64,000 nucleotides of DNA from Tropicimonas sp. IMCC34043 (GCF_003390845.1 NZ_QMEK01000006.1:124001-188000); one strand, 5' to 3'; counted from the first letter of the stretch, positions 18,352 through 27,678 are shown. Translations and numbers: made by a program. Notes: generated from the letters alone by a model not told the origin.

Positions 18352-19983
18352 ATGAATAGGGCTGCCGAGAAATGTGCGCTGGGGCTGGATTTCGGCTCTG
18401 ACAGCGTGCGGGCCGTCGTGGTGCGTGTTGCAAATGGCGACGAGATCAGCGCCGATGTTGCCGAATATCCGCGCTGGAGCGAGGGCCGGTTTTGCGACCC
18501 GACGCGCCAGCAGTTTCGCCAACATCCCGCCGACTACATGGAAGCGATGGTTGCGGCGGTTCAGGGGGCGTTGAAGAACTGCCCGGAAACGCCAAGGATT
18601 GTCGGGATCGGCGTCGATACCACCGGCTCTTCGCCGATGCCGGTCACGGCCGATGCCACGGCCCTGGCGCTGAAAGACGGCTTTTCCGCCGATCCCGACG
18701 CCATGTGCATCCTGTGGAAGGACCATACCTCGGTGCGCGAGGCCGAGGATATCAATGCGCTTTGCGCCACGGGCCAGTTTCCCGACTACATCCGCTATGT
18801 CGGCGGCATCTATTCCTCGGAATGGTACTGGGCCAAGATCCTCCATATCGCCCGGACCAATCCCACGGTGTTCCGCGCCGCCGCCAACTGGGTCGAGCTC
18901 TGCGACTGGATCCCGGCGCTGCTGACCGGGGTGAACGATTCCACCAAGATCGTGCGCGGTGTCTGCGCTGCCGGCCACAAGGCGCTGTGGCATCCTGACT
19001 GGGGCGGGCTTCCGGGCCGCGACTGGCTGACCGCCCTCGACCCGGTGCTGGGCAACCTCCCGATGCCGCTGTTCACCGAAACCAAGACCAGCGATCAGGT
19101 CGCCGGCCGGCTGACGCCCGACTGGGCGGGACGGTTCGGAATCGACGCCGGCATTCCGGTCGCGGTCGGCGCCTTCGACTGCCACATGGGCGCGGTTGGC
19201 GCGGGCATCGAACCCTATTCCTTCGTCCGGGTCATGGGCACATCGACCTGCGATATCCTGATCGCCCCGCCCGAAGAGGTCGGCGATACCTTGGTTCACG
19301 GCATCTGCGGGCAGGTCCCCGGCAGCGCCCTGCCCGGCTATATCGGCTTTGAGGCCGGTCAATCGTCGTTCGGCGATGTCTTCGCCTGGTTCGAACGCAT
19401 CCTGAGCTGGGGTCGCAGCAACGGTGCCTCGCGCAAGGGCTCGATGCTGCCCGCGCTCGAGGCCGAAGCGGCCGCCCTGCCCCCCGGCGCCTATGGCGAA
19501 CGCGCGCTCGACTGGCTGAACGGGCGCCGGACCCCCGACGCCGATCAGGCGGTGCGCGCGATGATCGCGGGACTGCACCTGGGATCGACCGCGCCTTCGA
19601 TCTATCGGGCGTTGATCGAGGCCACGGCCTTCGGCGGCCGCGCCATCGTCGAACGCTTCGAGGCCGAGGGCATTCCGGTCAAGAAGGTTGTCGGCATCGG
19701 CGGCATCGCCCGCCGTTCCGACCTTGTGTCGCAGATCACCGCGGATGTGATGAACCGCGAGATCTACATTATCGAATCCGACCAGTGCTGCGCCCGCGGC
19801 GCCGCGATATTCGCCGCCACTGCGGCCGGCGAATACGAGGACGCATTTGCTGCCCGCGACGCCATGCTCAGCCCGGTCGAAAAGGTCTTCAAGCCCAACC
19901 CACAGGCACACGCGGTCTACGAGGCGATCTATCAGGATTACCTGCGCCTCGGATCCTACGCGAACCGCAAGGATTTTGCCTGA
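18352..19983 (+). CDS. araB: Ribulokinase
   Basis: Phosphorylates L-ribulose with ATP, between AraA and AraD. 543 residues of the FGGY kinase family. The N domain has LGLDFGSDSVRAVVV (phosphate-binding loop) and IGVDTTGSSPMPV; then LWKDHTSVREAEDIN, typical of ribulokinases, with catalytic Asp in VGAFDCHMGAVGAG and the C-domain signature HLGSTAPSIYRALIEATAFGGR. It is apart from araD and araA, behind the regulator, and starts its own transcript. Confidence 0.96.
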   Translation: MNRAAEKCALGLDFGSDSVRAVVVRVANGDEISADVAEYPRWSEGRFCDPTRQQFRQHPADYMEAMVAAVQGALKNCPETPRIVGIGVDTTGSSPMPVTADATALALKDGFSADPDAMCILWKDHTSVREAEDINALCATGQFPDYIRYVGGIYSSEWYWAKILHIARTNPTVFRAAANWVELCDWIPALLTGVNDSTKIVRGVCAAGHKALWHPDWGGLPGRDWLTALDPVLGNLPMPLFTETKTSDQVAGRLTPDWAGRFGIDAGIPVAVGAFDCHMGAVGAGIEPYSFVRVMGTSTCDILIAPPEEVGDTLVHGICGQVPGSALPGYIGFEAGQSSFGDVFAWFERILSWGRSNGASRKGSMLPALEAEAAALPPGAYGERALDWLNGRRTPDADQAVRAMIAGLHLGSTAPSIYRALIEATAFGGRAIVERFEAEGIPVKKVVGIGGIARRSDLVSQITADVMNREIYIIESDQCCARGAAIFAATAAGEYEDAFAARDAMLSPVEKVFKPNPQAHAVYEAIYQDYLRLGSYANRKDFA

Positions 19984-20322
19984 CCCTTCCTCCCCCAGGA
20001 GGGCTTGAAGCATACGGCCCGGGCGCCTCCCCTCGCCCGGGCCGTTGATTTTCAACAGGATCGCCTTTCGCTCGAACACTGCGTGGCGGGAGAGTCCCAC
20101 AGCGCGGATTCTTGGTTCATCCTTTTCAGAAGGATCAGGCCATGCCCGCGCAGCTGTCGCCCGAGCGGCAGCCGGCAGGTTCGGGCCAGGGCGTGCGAGG
20201 CCAGCGTACCTTTGCCATCGCGCCGGCTGTCCCCGCGAAAAGAGGTTGCAGTGCCACCTCATAAGAGGCACGCCGGACTGGCCTGTCCGGGCAAGATGAT
20301 CGGAATGCCGCGCTAGGGAGCC
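19984..20322. other. 339-base intergenic region with internal hairpins
   Basis: Beyond the araB terminator (20015-20050) no gene is seen. Hairpins are visible: ATCCTT/AAGGAT near 20119-20135, and GTGCC..GGCAC near 20251-20271. Long-range pairing of GCGGGA (20086) with TCCCCGC (20230) and CAGC (20100) with GCTG (20226) could close a structured RNA of about 150 bases. No known RNA family could be assigned. Confidence 0.4.
20015..20050 (+). terminator. Intrinsic terminator after araB
   Basis: CGGCCCGGGCG/CGCCCGGGCCG is a perfect 11-bp stem with an eight-base loop followed by TTGATTTT, 32 bases past the araB stop. Confidence 0.8.
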
Positions 20323-21633
20323 ATGCCAGACCTGTTCGATTCTCCATCTGCTGCAGCGCCGGCCGGAACCTCGCGTCCGCTGGCCGACCGTCTGCGCCCT
20401 GCGACGCTTGCCGAGGTGATCGGACAAGACCATCTGCTTGGGCCGGACGGTCCGCTTGGTGCCATGCTGGCCGAAGGAAGCCTCGCCTCGCTGATCTTCT
20501 GGGGTCCGCCGGGCGTCGGCAAGACCACCATCGCCCGGCTTCTGGCGCACGAGACCGACCTGAATTTTGTCCAGATCAGCGCCGTCTTCTCCAGCGTCGG
20601 GGAATTGCGGAAGGTGTTCGAATCCGCCCGCATACGCCGGCAGAACGGCCAGGGCACGTTGCTGTTCGTCGACGAAATCCATCGTTTCAACAAAGCCCAG
20701 CAGGACGGCTTTCTGCCCTATATGGAGGACGGCACCATCGTGCTGGTGGGGGCGACCACCGAGAACCCGTCCTTCGAGCTGAACGCCGCGCTTCTGAGCC
20801 GCAGTCAGGTTCTGGTGCTCAAAAGGCTCGACACCGACGCAATGAACGCCCTGCTTGCGCGTGCGGAAGCCGACCTCGGCCGGAAGCTGCCGCTGACCCC
20901 GTCGGCGCGCGCCGCGCTGGCCGCGATGGCAGATGGCGACGGACGGGCGCTATTGAACCTTGTCGAACAGGTTGCGGCGTGGAAGCCAAAGGCGCCGCTC
21001 GACCCCGACCAGCTTTCAGCGCGGCTGACCCAGAGGGCCGCCCATTATGACAAGTCGGGCGACGGGCACTACAACCTGATATCCGCCCTGCACAAGTCGA
21101 TCCGGGGCTCGGACCCCAATGCGGCGCTTTACTGGTTCGCGCGGATGCTCGAGGGCGGCGAGGATCCCCGCTTTCTGGCTCGCCGCCTGACCCGGATGGC
21201 AGTCGAGGATATCGGCCTTGCCGACCCGCAGGCGCAGTCGCTGTGCATCGACGCCTGGCAGACCTATGAGCGGCTGGGCAGCCCCGAGGGGGAACTGGCG
21301 CTGGGGCAGGCGGTGATCTATCTGGCGCTGGCGCCGAAATCGAACGCGGCCTATGTCGCCTATAATGCCGCCCGCGCCCTGGCGAAGAAGACCGGGTCAG
21401 AACCGCCGCCAAAGCACATCCTCAACGCCCCGACGCGCCTGATGAAAGAGCAGGGCTATGGCAAGGGCTATGCCTATGACCATGACGCGGAAGACGGCTT
21501 CTCGGGCCAGGACTATTTCCCGGAAGGGGTGGACCGTGTCTCGCTTTACGATCCGCGCGACCGGGGCTTTGAGCGCGAGATGCGAAAAAGACTGGAATGG
21601 TTCGCGAAACTGCGGGCGAAGCGGCAGCAGTGA
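20323..21633 (+). CDS. rarA: Replication-associated recombination ATPase RarA/MgsA
   Basis: A 436-residue AAA+ ATPase related to clamp loaders, which acts at stalled replication forks. Features in order: RPLADRLRPATLAEVIGQDHLLGPDGPL, Walker A GPPGVGKTT (about residue 66), Walker B LLFVDEIHRFNKAQQD, sensor 1 GATTENPSFELN, LSRSQV arginine finger, and the C-terminal SGDGHYNLISALHKSIRGSDPNAALYW and FPEGV family segments. The length is normal. It is convergent with rplQ. Confidence 0.96.
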   Translation: MPDLFDSPSAAAPAGTSRPLADRLRPATLAEVIGQDHLLGPDGPLGAMLAEGSLASLIFWGPPGVGKTTIARLLAHETDLNFVQISAVFSSVGELRKVFESARIRRQNGQGTLLFVDEIHRFNKAQQDGFLPYMEDGTIVLVGATTENPSFELNAALLSRSQVLVLKRLDTDAMNALLARAEADLGRKLPLTPSARAALAAMADGDGRALLNLVEQVAAWKPKAPLDPDQLSARLTQRAAHYDKSGDGHYNLISALHKSIRGSDPNAALYWFARMLEGGEDPRFLARRLTRMAVEDIGLADPQAQSLCIDAWQTYERLGSPEGELALGQAVIYLALAPKSNAAYVAYNAARALAKKTGSEPPPKHILNAPTRLMKEQGYGKGYAYDHDAEDGFSGQDYFPEGVDRVSLYDPRDRGFEREMRKRLEWFAKLRAKRQQ

Positions 21634-21683
21634 ATGGCGCGCTTTGCCGTGCGCGCCTGCAGGCACCCTGCCCTGATCCCGCA

Positions 21684-21714
21684 AAGGAAAAGGGGCACCG
21701 CATTGCGGCACCCC
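21684..21714 (-). terminator. Intrinsic terminator of the rpsM-rplQ transcript
   Basis: On the minus strand a stem formed by GGGG..CCGCA and TGCGG..CCCC (two internal mismatches) is followed by TTTTCCTTT. It lies about 30 bases after the rplQ stop, and would also serve rarA from the other side. Confidence 0.65.
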
Positions 21715-21742
21715 TCGAAAATCATTCAGGTCTGCGCCGGGC

Positions 21743-22153
21743 TCAGGCCTCGGCGGCTTCCAGGCGGGCGCGATCGGCAGCGCCCTTCGCCTCGGGGTCA
21801 CGGTCGACCAACTCGATGATCGCCATCGGCGCCATGTCGCCATAACGGAAGCCGGCTTTCAGCACGCGGACACAGCCGCCGTTGCGTTCGGCATAGCGGG
21901 GGCCGAGAATGTCGAACAGCTTGGCGACGTGACGGTCGTCTTTCAGCTGGGCGGCAGCCTGACGGCGGGCATGAAGGTCGCCGCGCTTGCCAAGCGTGAT
22001 CAGCTTTTCGACGATCCGCTTCAGTTCCTTGGCCTTGGGCAGGGTGGTCTTGACCTGCTCGTGTTCGATCAGCGAACCCGACATGTTGGCGAAAAGCGCC
22101 TTGCGGTGCTCATGGGTGCGGTTCAGGCGGCGATAGCCGCGGGCGTGACGCAT
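21743..22153 (-). CDS. rplQ: Ribosomal protein L17
   Basis: A 136-residue large-subunit protein. [59 protein letters not shown] is the standard L17 N domain. The C-terminal tail ([16 protein letters not shown]) is the acidic/Ala-rich extension usual in alphaproteobacteria. Last gene of the alpha-type operon after rpoA. Confidence 0.98.
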   Translation of the reverse strand: MRHARGYRRLNRTHEHRKALFANMSGSLIEHEQVKTTLPKAKELKRIVEKLITLGKRGDLHARRQAAAQLKDDRHVAKLFDILGPRYAERNGGCVRVLKAGFRYGDMAPMAIIELVDRDPEAKGAADRARLEAAEA

Positions 22154-22251
22154 TGTCTTACTCCATCTTGCCCTCTACGGGCGATTTTGCTTTGTCTGGG
22201 GGTTCCATGCGTGTGGAACCCTCTCCTTGGGGCGATCTGCCCGGGTCGTGC

Positions 22252-22273
22252 GGTCGCGCCCGGGGGCGCGACC
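22252..22273 (-). other. Hairpins in the rpoA-rplQ gap
   Basis: A perfect 9-bp stem GGTCGCGCC/GGCGCGACC with a four-base loop abuts the rpoA stop. A second stem GGTTCCA/TGGAACC lies at 22201-22220. Neither has a T run. They probably tune processing or read-through between rpoA and rplQ. Confidence 0.5.
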
Positions 22274-22281
22274 AACGGGGA

Positions 22282-23298
22282 TCAGAACTGATCCTCGAAT
22301 TTTTTCGCCAGATCCTCGATGTTCTCCGGCGGCCATTCCTCGACATCCATGCCGAGATGCAGGCCCATACCGGACAGCACTTCCTTGATCTCGTTCAGCG
22401 ACTTGCGGCCGAAGTTCGGGGTCCGAAGCATTTCGGCCTCGGTCTTCTGGATCAGGTCGCCGATATAGACGATATTGTCGTTCTTCAGGCAGTTCGCCGA
22501 CCGGACGCTGAGTTCCAGTTCGTCGACCTTCTTCAGAAGCAGCGGGTTGAACTCCAGCCCGTCGTCCTCGTCCTGACGCGTCGCCGACTCCGGCTCTTCG
22601 AAGTTGACGAAGATCGACAGCTGGTCCTGCAGGATGCGCGCGGCATAGGCCACGGCATCATCCGGCGTGACCGAACCGTTGGTCTCGATCTTCAGGGTCA
22701 GCTTGTCATAGTCGAGCACCTGGCCCTCGCGGGTCGGCTGCACGTCATAGGAGACCTTCTTGACCGGCGAATAGATCGCGTCGATCGGGATCAGGCCGAT
22801 CGGTGCATCCTCGGGCCGGTTCTTGTCGGCCGAGACGTAGCCTTTGCCGGTGTTGACCGTCAGTTCCACGTAAAGGTCCGCACCCTCGTCGAGGTGGCAG
22901 ATCACGTGTTCGCGGTTCAGGATCTCGATCCCTGCGGATTCCGAGATTTGCGCAGCCGTGACGGCGCCGGGACCGCGGGCGGTGATCGACAACCGCTTCG
23001 GACCGTCGACATCCATCCGGATCGCGACCTGCTTGAGGTTCAGCACGATGTCGGTAACGTCCTCGCGGACGCCGGGAACCGACGAGAACTCGTGCAGAAC
23101 ATTGTCGATCTGGACGCTGGTGATGGCCGCACCCTGGAGCGACGACAGCAGGACCCGGCGCAGGGCATTGCCAAGCGTCAGACCGAAGCCACGTTCCAGC
23201 GGTTCGGCCACGAGGGTCGCACGCCGACTGGGGTCGGCACCCGGCCGGACCTCCAGCTGAGTCGGCTTTATAAGTTCCTGCCAGTTCTTGTGGATCAT
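22282..23298 (-). CDS. rpoA: RNA polymerase alpha subunit
   Basis: 338 residues: N-terminal dimerisation domain (about 1-230; [23 protein letters not shown]) and C-terminal DNA- and activator-binding domain (about 250-325; [41 protein letters not shown]). The ATG at 23298 follows GGAGGCGACATAC and gives [12 protein letters not shown], the normal start; a longer frame to 23346 is not supported. Confidence 0.98.
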   Translation of the reverse strand: MIHKNWQELIKPTQLEVRPGADPSRRATLVAEPLERGFGLTLGNALRRVLLSSLQGAAITSVQIDNVLHEFSSVPGVREDVTDIVLNLKQVAIRMDVDGPKRLSITARGPGAVTAAQISESAGIEILNREHVICHLDEGADLYVELTVNTGKGYVSADKNRPEDAPIGLIPIDAIYSPVKKVSYDVQPTREGQVLDYDKLTLKIETNGSVTPDDAVAYAARILQDQLSIFVNFEEPESATRQDEDDGLEFNPLLLKKVDELELSVRSANCLKNDNIVYIGDLIQKTEAEMLRTPNFGRKSLNEIKEVLSGMGLHLGMDVEEWPPENIEDLAKKFEDQF

Positions 23299-23378
23299 GT
23301 ATGTCGCCTCCATACCAGTGCGCGGCCCATGACCGTGGTCGCGCACACCCGAGGGTCAAATGACAAGCGGATCGCGCC

Positions 23379-23406
23379 CCGGAACGGGCGCGATCCCTAG
23401 ATCAAA
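23379..23406 (-). other. Strong hairpin in the rpsK-rpoA gap
   Basis: A perfect 11-bp stem (GGATCGCGCCC/GGGCGCGATCC) with a six-base loop lies eight bases after the rpsK stop. No T run follows on the minus strand, so partial termination or a processing site is more likely than full termination, since rpoA needs read-through or its own promoter. Confidence 0.5.
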
Positions 23407-23413
23407 GCAAAGA

Positions 23414-23803
23414 TCAGACCCGACGACGCTTCGGCGGACGGCAGCCGTTGTGCGCGATCGGGGTCACGTCGCGGATCGAAGTGATGTTGAACCCGACCGC
23501 CGCAAGGGCACGCAGGGCGCTTTCACGTCCCGAACCGGGACCCTGGACTTCGACTTCCAGCGTCTTCACGCCGTGTTCCTGTGCCTTGCGGCCGGCGTCT
23601 TCGGCGGCCATCTGCGCGGCATAGGGGGTCGACTTCCGCGATCCCTTGAAACCCATGGTGCCAGCGGACGACCATGCGATCGCGTTGCCCTGCACATCGG
23701 AAATCAGGATCTTGGTGTTGTTGAACGAGGAGTTCACATGCGCAACGCCAGCGGCGATGTTCTTGGAAACCTTGCGCTTGGCGGGACGTCTTTCGCGAGC
23801 CAT
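23414..23803 (-). CDS. rpsK: Ribosomal protein S11
   Basis: 129-residue small-subunit platform protein. It has the [20 protein letters not shown]-like N terminus, [25 protein letters not shown], and the C-terminal [23 protein letters not shown]. Lies 14 bases after rpsM in the same transcript. Confidence 0.98.
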   Translation of the reverse strand: MARERRPAKRKVSKNIAAGVAHVNSSFNNTKILISDVQGNAIAWSSAGTMGFKGSRKSTPYAAQMAAEDAGRKAQEHGVKTLEVEVQGPGSGRESALRALAAVGFNITSIRDVTPIAHNGCRPPKRRRV

Positions 23804-23817
23804 CTGCCTGTACTCCC

Positions 23818-24195
23818 TTATTTCTTCTTGCCGGCGATCGGCTTGGCCGGGCCCTTGCGGGTGCGCGCGTTGGTGTGGGTCCGTTGACCCCGCACCGGCA
23901 GACCACGGCGATGGCGCAGACCGCGATAGCAGCCCAGATCCATCAGGCGTTTGATGTTCATCTGGGTTTCGCGACGCAGGTCGCCTTCGACGTGCAGATT
24001 GGCGTCGATGTATTCACGGATCGCAAGAACTTCCGAGTCGCTCAGCTGGTTGACGCGGCGGGCCATGTCGATACCGACGGCCTCGCAGATCTTGTCGGCG
24101 GAATCTCGGCCGATTCCGTGGATATAGGTCAGCGCGATCGGGACGCGCTTGGCCGTCGGGATGTTGACGCCAGCAATACGTGCCAAGTGGGACAT
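23818..24195 (-). CDS. rpsM: Ribosomal protein S13
   Basis: 125-residue small-subunit head protein: [25 protein letters not shown], then the [27 protein letters not shown] tail. The ATG at 24195 has a GAAGGA site and adds three residues (MSH) before a possible TTG start at 24186 that would give the usual length of 122. First gene of its transcription unit here: 328 bases separate it from secY. Confidence 0.97.
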   Translation of the reverse strand: MSHLARIAGVNIPTAKRVPIALTYIHGIGRDSADKICEAVGIDMARRVNQLSDSEVLAIREYIDANLHVEGDLRRETQMNIKRLMDLGCYRGLRHRRGLPVRGQRTHTNARTRKGPAKPIAGKKK

Positions 24196-24314
24196 TCCTT
24201 CATGGTCGCGGTTCCGTGGTTCCAGAACCTTTTTTCACAACTGAAGCCCGACAGCGCTGTGCCACCGGGCCGGGACGTGCCGCCGATCGACCGGCACTGC
24301 AGAGCAGGGATCAG

Positions 24315-24343
24315 ACGGCGATTCTCGTTTGAGAGGTTGTCAA
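24315..24343 (-). promoter_or_regulatory. Candidate promoter of rpsM-rpsK-rpoA-rplQ
   Basis: On the minus strand a perfect -35 hexamer TTGACA occupies 24343-24338. The -10 is not clear: GAGAAT lies closer than usual, and the position at normal spacing is GC-rich. It is about 145 bases ahead of rpsM, downstream of the secY terminator. Confidence 0.35.
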
Positions 24344-24470
24344 GTACGGCCTAACGGGGCGCCCGTCAAGGCCCCCTCTTCACGCTATGTCAAGGCATTG
24401 CCTGCCAGGACGCGCGCCGAACGTCGATGCCCCGATCATTCCTCAGTTTCGCGTCCCCGTCAACGTAAAC

Positions 24471-24491
24471 GGGCGCCCCTTGGGGACGCCC
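24471..24491 (-). terminator. Hairpin after secY
   Basis: GGGCG/CGCCC plus CCC/GGG pair with a mismatch, 33 bases after the secY stop on the minus strand. The T run is weak (GTTTACGTT). It supports an end to the rplO-secY transcript here. Confidence 0.5.
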
Positions 24492-24523
24492 GCTGCAGTT
24501 GGTCGCGTTGGTCGCAGGCCGGC

Positions 24524-25879
24524 TCAGCGCCGCGCCGGCGCCTTGCGCGGGCGCTTCTTGCTGCGCAGCTGCGATTTCTCGATCAGACCCTCGTACTGGT
24601 GGGCCAGAAGATGCGACTGGATCTGCTGGATCGTGTCCATGGTCACCGAGACCACGATCAGCACCGAGGTACCGCCGAAATAGAACGGGATCGACAGCTG
24701 GTGGCGCAGGATGTCCGGGAACAGGCAGACCGCCGCCAGATAGGCCGAGCCAAGCACCAGAACCCGCCGCACCACATAGTCGAGGTATTGGGCGGTCTTC
24801 GCACCGGGCCGGATGCCGGGGATGAAGCCGTTCTGGTTCTTCAGGTTGTCGGCGACCTCGTCGGTCTTGAAGGCCACGTTCTCGGTGTAGAAATAGGTGA
24901 AGAACACGATCATCGACACGAAGAACAGCAGGTACAGCGGCTGGCCCGGACCGAAATACGCCAGGATCGTCGACATGATCGGCCCGGTGTTCCCGCCCGA
25001 GAAGGTCGCGATGGTCGTCGGCAACAGCAGCAGCGACGAGGCAAAGATCGCCGGGATAACGCCGGCCGGGTTGACCTTGACCGGCAGGTGAGAGGAACCG
25101 CCGTCGTAGACCTTCATCCCCACCTGACGGCGCGGATACTGGATGTGGATCTTGCGCAGCGCACGCTCCATGAAGACCACGAAGGTGACGAGCCCGATCA
25201 TCATCGCCAGAACGCCGATGATCACCGCCGGGCTGACAGCGCCGCTGCGGCCCGAGGCGAGGAAACGCGCCAGCGCTGCCGGTGCTTCGGCAACGATGCC
25301 GACGAAGATGATCAGCGAGATCCCGTTGCCGACCCCGCGGGCGGTGATCTGTTCGCCCAGCCACATCAGGAACATGGTGCCGCCGACCAGGGTGATGACC
25401 ACCGCGGCACGGAAGAACCAGCCCGGATCATGCGCAAGACCGCCCGATTCGAGGCTGACTGCCAGACCATAGGCCTGGAAGGTCGCCAACAGCACGGTGC
25501 CATAGCGCGTGTACTGGGTGATCTTCTTGCGGCCTTGCTCGCCTTCCTTCTTCAGCTGCTCCAGATAGGGAACCATGGAGGACAGAAGCTGGATGATGAT
25601 CGAGGCCGAGATATAGGGCATGATGCCGAGCGCAAAAATGCCCATCCGCCCCAGCGCGCCACCGGTGAACATGGTCAGCATGCCGCCGATCCCGGCCGAC
25701 GCGCGTTCCATGAAGTCGCGCAATGCGCTGCCGTCGATCCCCGGCACCGGGATATAGGTGCCCAGACGATAGACGATCAACAATCCGATCGTGAAGAAGA
25801 TGCGCTGCCGGAGCTCGGTGGCTTTCCCGAAGGCGCCCCAGCTCAGGTTCGCCGCCATTTGCTCTGCTGCAGATGCCAT
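24524..25879 (-). CDS. secY: Protein translocase channel subunit SecY
   Basis: 451-residue inner-membrane channel for Sec export, with ten predicted helices. Landmarks: ELRQRIFFTIGLLIVYRLGTYIPVPGID, GALGRMGIFALGIMPYISASIIIQLL (helix 2, plug region), LMWLGEQITARGVGNGISLIIF, and the cytoplasmic loop YPRRQVGMKVYDGGSSHLPVKVNPAGVIPAIFASS. A basic C-terminal tail ends the protein. About 100 bases after rplO on the same strand. Confidence 0.98.
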   Translation of the reverse strand: MASAAEQMAANLSWGAFGKATELRQRIFFTIGLLIVYRLGTYIPVPGIDGSALRDFMERASAGIGGMLTMFTGGALGRMGIFALGIMPYISASIIIQLLSSMVPYLEQLKKEGEQGRKKITQYTRYGTVLLATFQAYGLAVSLESGGLAHDPGWFFRAAVVITLVGGTMFLMWLGEQITARGVGNGISLIIFVGIVAEAPAALARFLASGRSGAVSPAVIIGVLAMMIGLVTFVVFMERALRKIHIQYPRRQVGMKVYDGGSSHLPVKVNPAGVIPAIFASSLLLLPTTIATFSGGNTGPIMSTILAYFGPGQPLYLLFFVSMIVFFTYFYTENVAFKTDEVADNLKNQNGFIPGIRPGAKTAQYLDYVVRRVLVLGSAYLAAVCLFPDILRHQLSIPFYFGGTSVLIVVSVTMDTIQQIQSHLLAHQYEGLIEKSQLRSKKRPRKAPARR

Positions 25880-25979
25880 TCGCGGTCTCTCTCGTGCAGG
25901 CGCCGCCGAACCGTTTCCCGGTCGGCGGCGCTGGAAAACTTGGGTTTAAGTAAGGGCCGCGGCCCCGACCCACAAGCGC

Positions 25980-26453
25980 TTATTCGGCCGCCGGCTTGGA
26001 GGCGACCGAAAGCGAGCCGCCGGCCTTCTCGACCATCGCGACTGCCGCCTCGGAGGCGCCGGAAACCTGCAGCGTCACCTTGGCAGAAAAATCGCCCTTG
26101 GCCAGCACCCGGACGCCGTCCAGCTTGCGGCGCACGAGGCCGGAGGCGACAAGCGCATCCTCGGTGATCGGGGCCGAGACGTCGATCTTGCCGGCGTCAA
26201 TGAATTTCTGAAGGATGCCAAGGTTCACCACGGCCCATGCCTTGCGGTTCGGCTTGTTGAAGCCGCGCTTTGGCAGGCGCATGTAAAGCGGCATCTGACC
26301 GCCTTCATAGCCGTTGATCGCCACACCCGAACGGGATTTCTGGCCCTTGATACCACGCCCGGCGGTCTTGCCCGTGCCCGAACCGGGGCCGCGGGCGATG
26401 CGCTTTTTGGCGTGGGTGGAGCCCTTGGAGGGGCTCAGATCGTTGAGTTTCAT
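25980..26453 (-). CDS. rplO: Ribosomal protein L15
   Basis: 157 residues: [43 protein letters not shown] is the Gly/Arg-rich L15 N terminus that threads into 23S rRNA. The start at 26453 has an AAGGAG site; an upstream extension to 26540 is not supported. Normally preceded by rpsE and rpmD, but here the upstream neighbour is an aldo-keto reductase gene. Confidence 0.97.
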   Translation of the reverse strand: MKLNDLSPSKGSTHAKKRIARGPGSGTGKTAGRGIKGQKSRSGVAINGYEGGQMPLYMRLPKRGFNKPNRKAWAVVNLGILQKFIDAGKIDVSAPITEDALVASGLVRRKLDGVRVLAKGDFSAKVTLQVSGASEAAVAMVEKAGGSLSVASKPAAE

Positions 26454-26591
26454 GTCGCGTCTCCTTGCCGGATGCGATCCTTGCGACATCGGATCGACCA
26501 CGGCGTTTCTTGTTGATTTATGCGATCCTGCGGGGATCACCGGGGGCCTCTACACCCGGCGTCCCGCAAATTCAAGAGATTCCCTGTGACG

Positions 26592-27629
26592 TCATGCCCC
26601 TTCGGAGGAACGCGACCAGAGATTGATGTCGACCGGCGGATCGAGCGTCAGCCTGTCGATCTCGGCCAGTTCGGCGTCGCTGAAGTCGAGCTTTGCCACG
26701 GCGCCGGCGCAATCGGTCACCTGTTCGGGACGGCTCGCCCCGATCAGGGCGGTCGTTATCCCGCCACCGCGCAGCACCCAGGCGATGGCCATCTGCGCAA
26801 GCGTCTGGCCCCGCGCCGCCGCGATGTCGTTCAACCCCCGCACCCGCGCCAGCGCCGCCTCGCTTAGCGTGTCGGGGTCGAGCGACTTGTGCTGACTCGC
26901 CCGGCTGCCTTGCGGAATGCCCTTGAGATACTTCGATGTCAGCATCCCCTGCGCCAGCGGCGAGAAGGCGATCGATCCGACCCCGAGCTCTGCCAGCGTG
27001 TCCTTCAGCCCGTCGCGTTCGACCCAGCGGTTCAGCATCGAATAGCTCGGCTGATGGATCAGGCAGGGCACGCCCAGATCCTTCAGGATCGCCACGGCCT
27101 CGCGGGTGCGGGCCGAATTGTAGGACGACAGCCCGACATAGAGCGCCTTGCCGGCCCGCACGATGTCGGCCAGCGCGCCCATCGTTTCCTCCAGCGGCGT
27201 GTCGGGGTCGAGGCGGTGGGAATAGAAGATGTCGACATAGTCGAGCCCCATCCGCCGCAGGCTCTGGTCGCAGCTGGCGATCAGGTTCTTGCGGCTGCCC
27301 CATTCGCCATAGGGTCCCTCCCACATCCGGTATCCGGCCTTGGACGAGATCACCATGTGATCGCGCAGGCCGCGGAACTCGGTCCGTAGGATCTCGCCAA
27401 ACGCCTCTTCGGCGCTGCCCGGCGGCGGGCCATAGTTGTTGGCCAGATCGAAATGGGTAATGCCGAGGTCAAAGGCGGTCCGGCAGATCGCGACCTTGGT
27501 CTGGTGCGGGGTGTCGTGGCCAAAGTTGTGCCACAGCCCCAGCGAGACCGCCGGCAGCAGCAGGCCGGAGTTTCCACAGCGGTTATAGACCATCCGCTCG
27601 TGGCGGTCGGCCGCAGGAACATAGGTCAT
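26592..27629 (-). CDS. gpr: Aldo-keto reductase, L-glyceraldehyde-3-phosphate reductase type
   Basis: 345-residue NADPH-dependent oxidoreductase of the YghZ group, related to potassium-channel beta subunits. Visible: GLWHNFGHDTPHQTKVAICRTAFDLGITHFDLANNYGPPPGSAE (catalytic Asp and Tyr), SSKAGYRMWEGPYGEWGSRKNL (catalytic Lys), YVDIFYSHR (His), and FSPLAQGMLTSKYLKG. Probably detoxifies L-glyceraldehyde-3-phosphate or related aldehydes in the cytoplasm; the exact substrate is inferred from family. It lies directly upstream of rplO on the same strand. Confidence 0.88.
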   Translation of the reverse strand: MTYVPAADRHERMVYNRCGNSGLLLPAVSLGLWHNFGHDTPHQTKVAICRTAFDLGITHFDLANNYGPPPGSAEEAFGEILRTEFRGLRDHMVISSKAGYRMWEGPYGEWGSRKNLIASCDQSLRRMGLDYVDIFYSHRLDPDTPLEETMGALADIVRAGKALYVGLSSYNSARTREAVAILKDLGVPCLIHQPSYSMLNRWVERDGLKDTLAELGVGSIAFSPLAQGMLTSKYLKGIPQGSRASQHKSLDPDTLSEAALARVRGLNDIAAARGQTLAQMAIAWVLRGGGITTALIGASRPEQVTDCAGAVAKLDFSDAELAEIDRLTLDPPVDINLWSRSSEGA

Positions 27630-27678
27630 GGTTCTTCTCCCTTGCTCCGGTCGCGAGGCGGCAGTCGGCCCCGGCCGG

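Larger units (their letters stand above)
24196..24523. other. 328-base secY-rpsM gap without adk
   Basis: This gap holds a secY terminator hairpin and a promoter candidate for rpsM, but no gene. Relatives commonly carry the adenylate kinase gene adk here. Translated frames in the gap show none of its motifs (no GPPGAGKGT-like loop). Confidence 0.7.

Noticed and set aside
20086-20110. Glycine riboswitch
   Set aside because: Only the GGGAGAGTCCC-like part matches; the conserved core and the CTCTCAGG end are missing, and the downstream gene is rarA.
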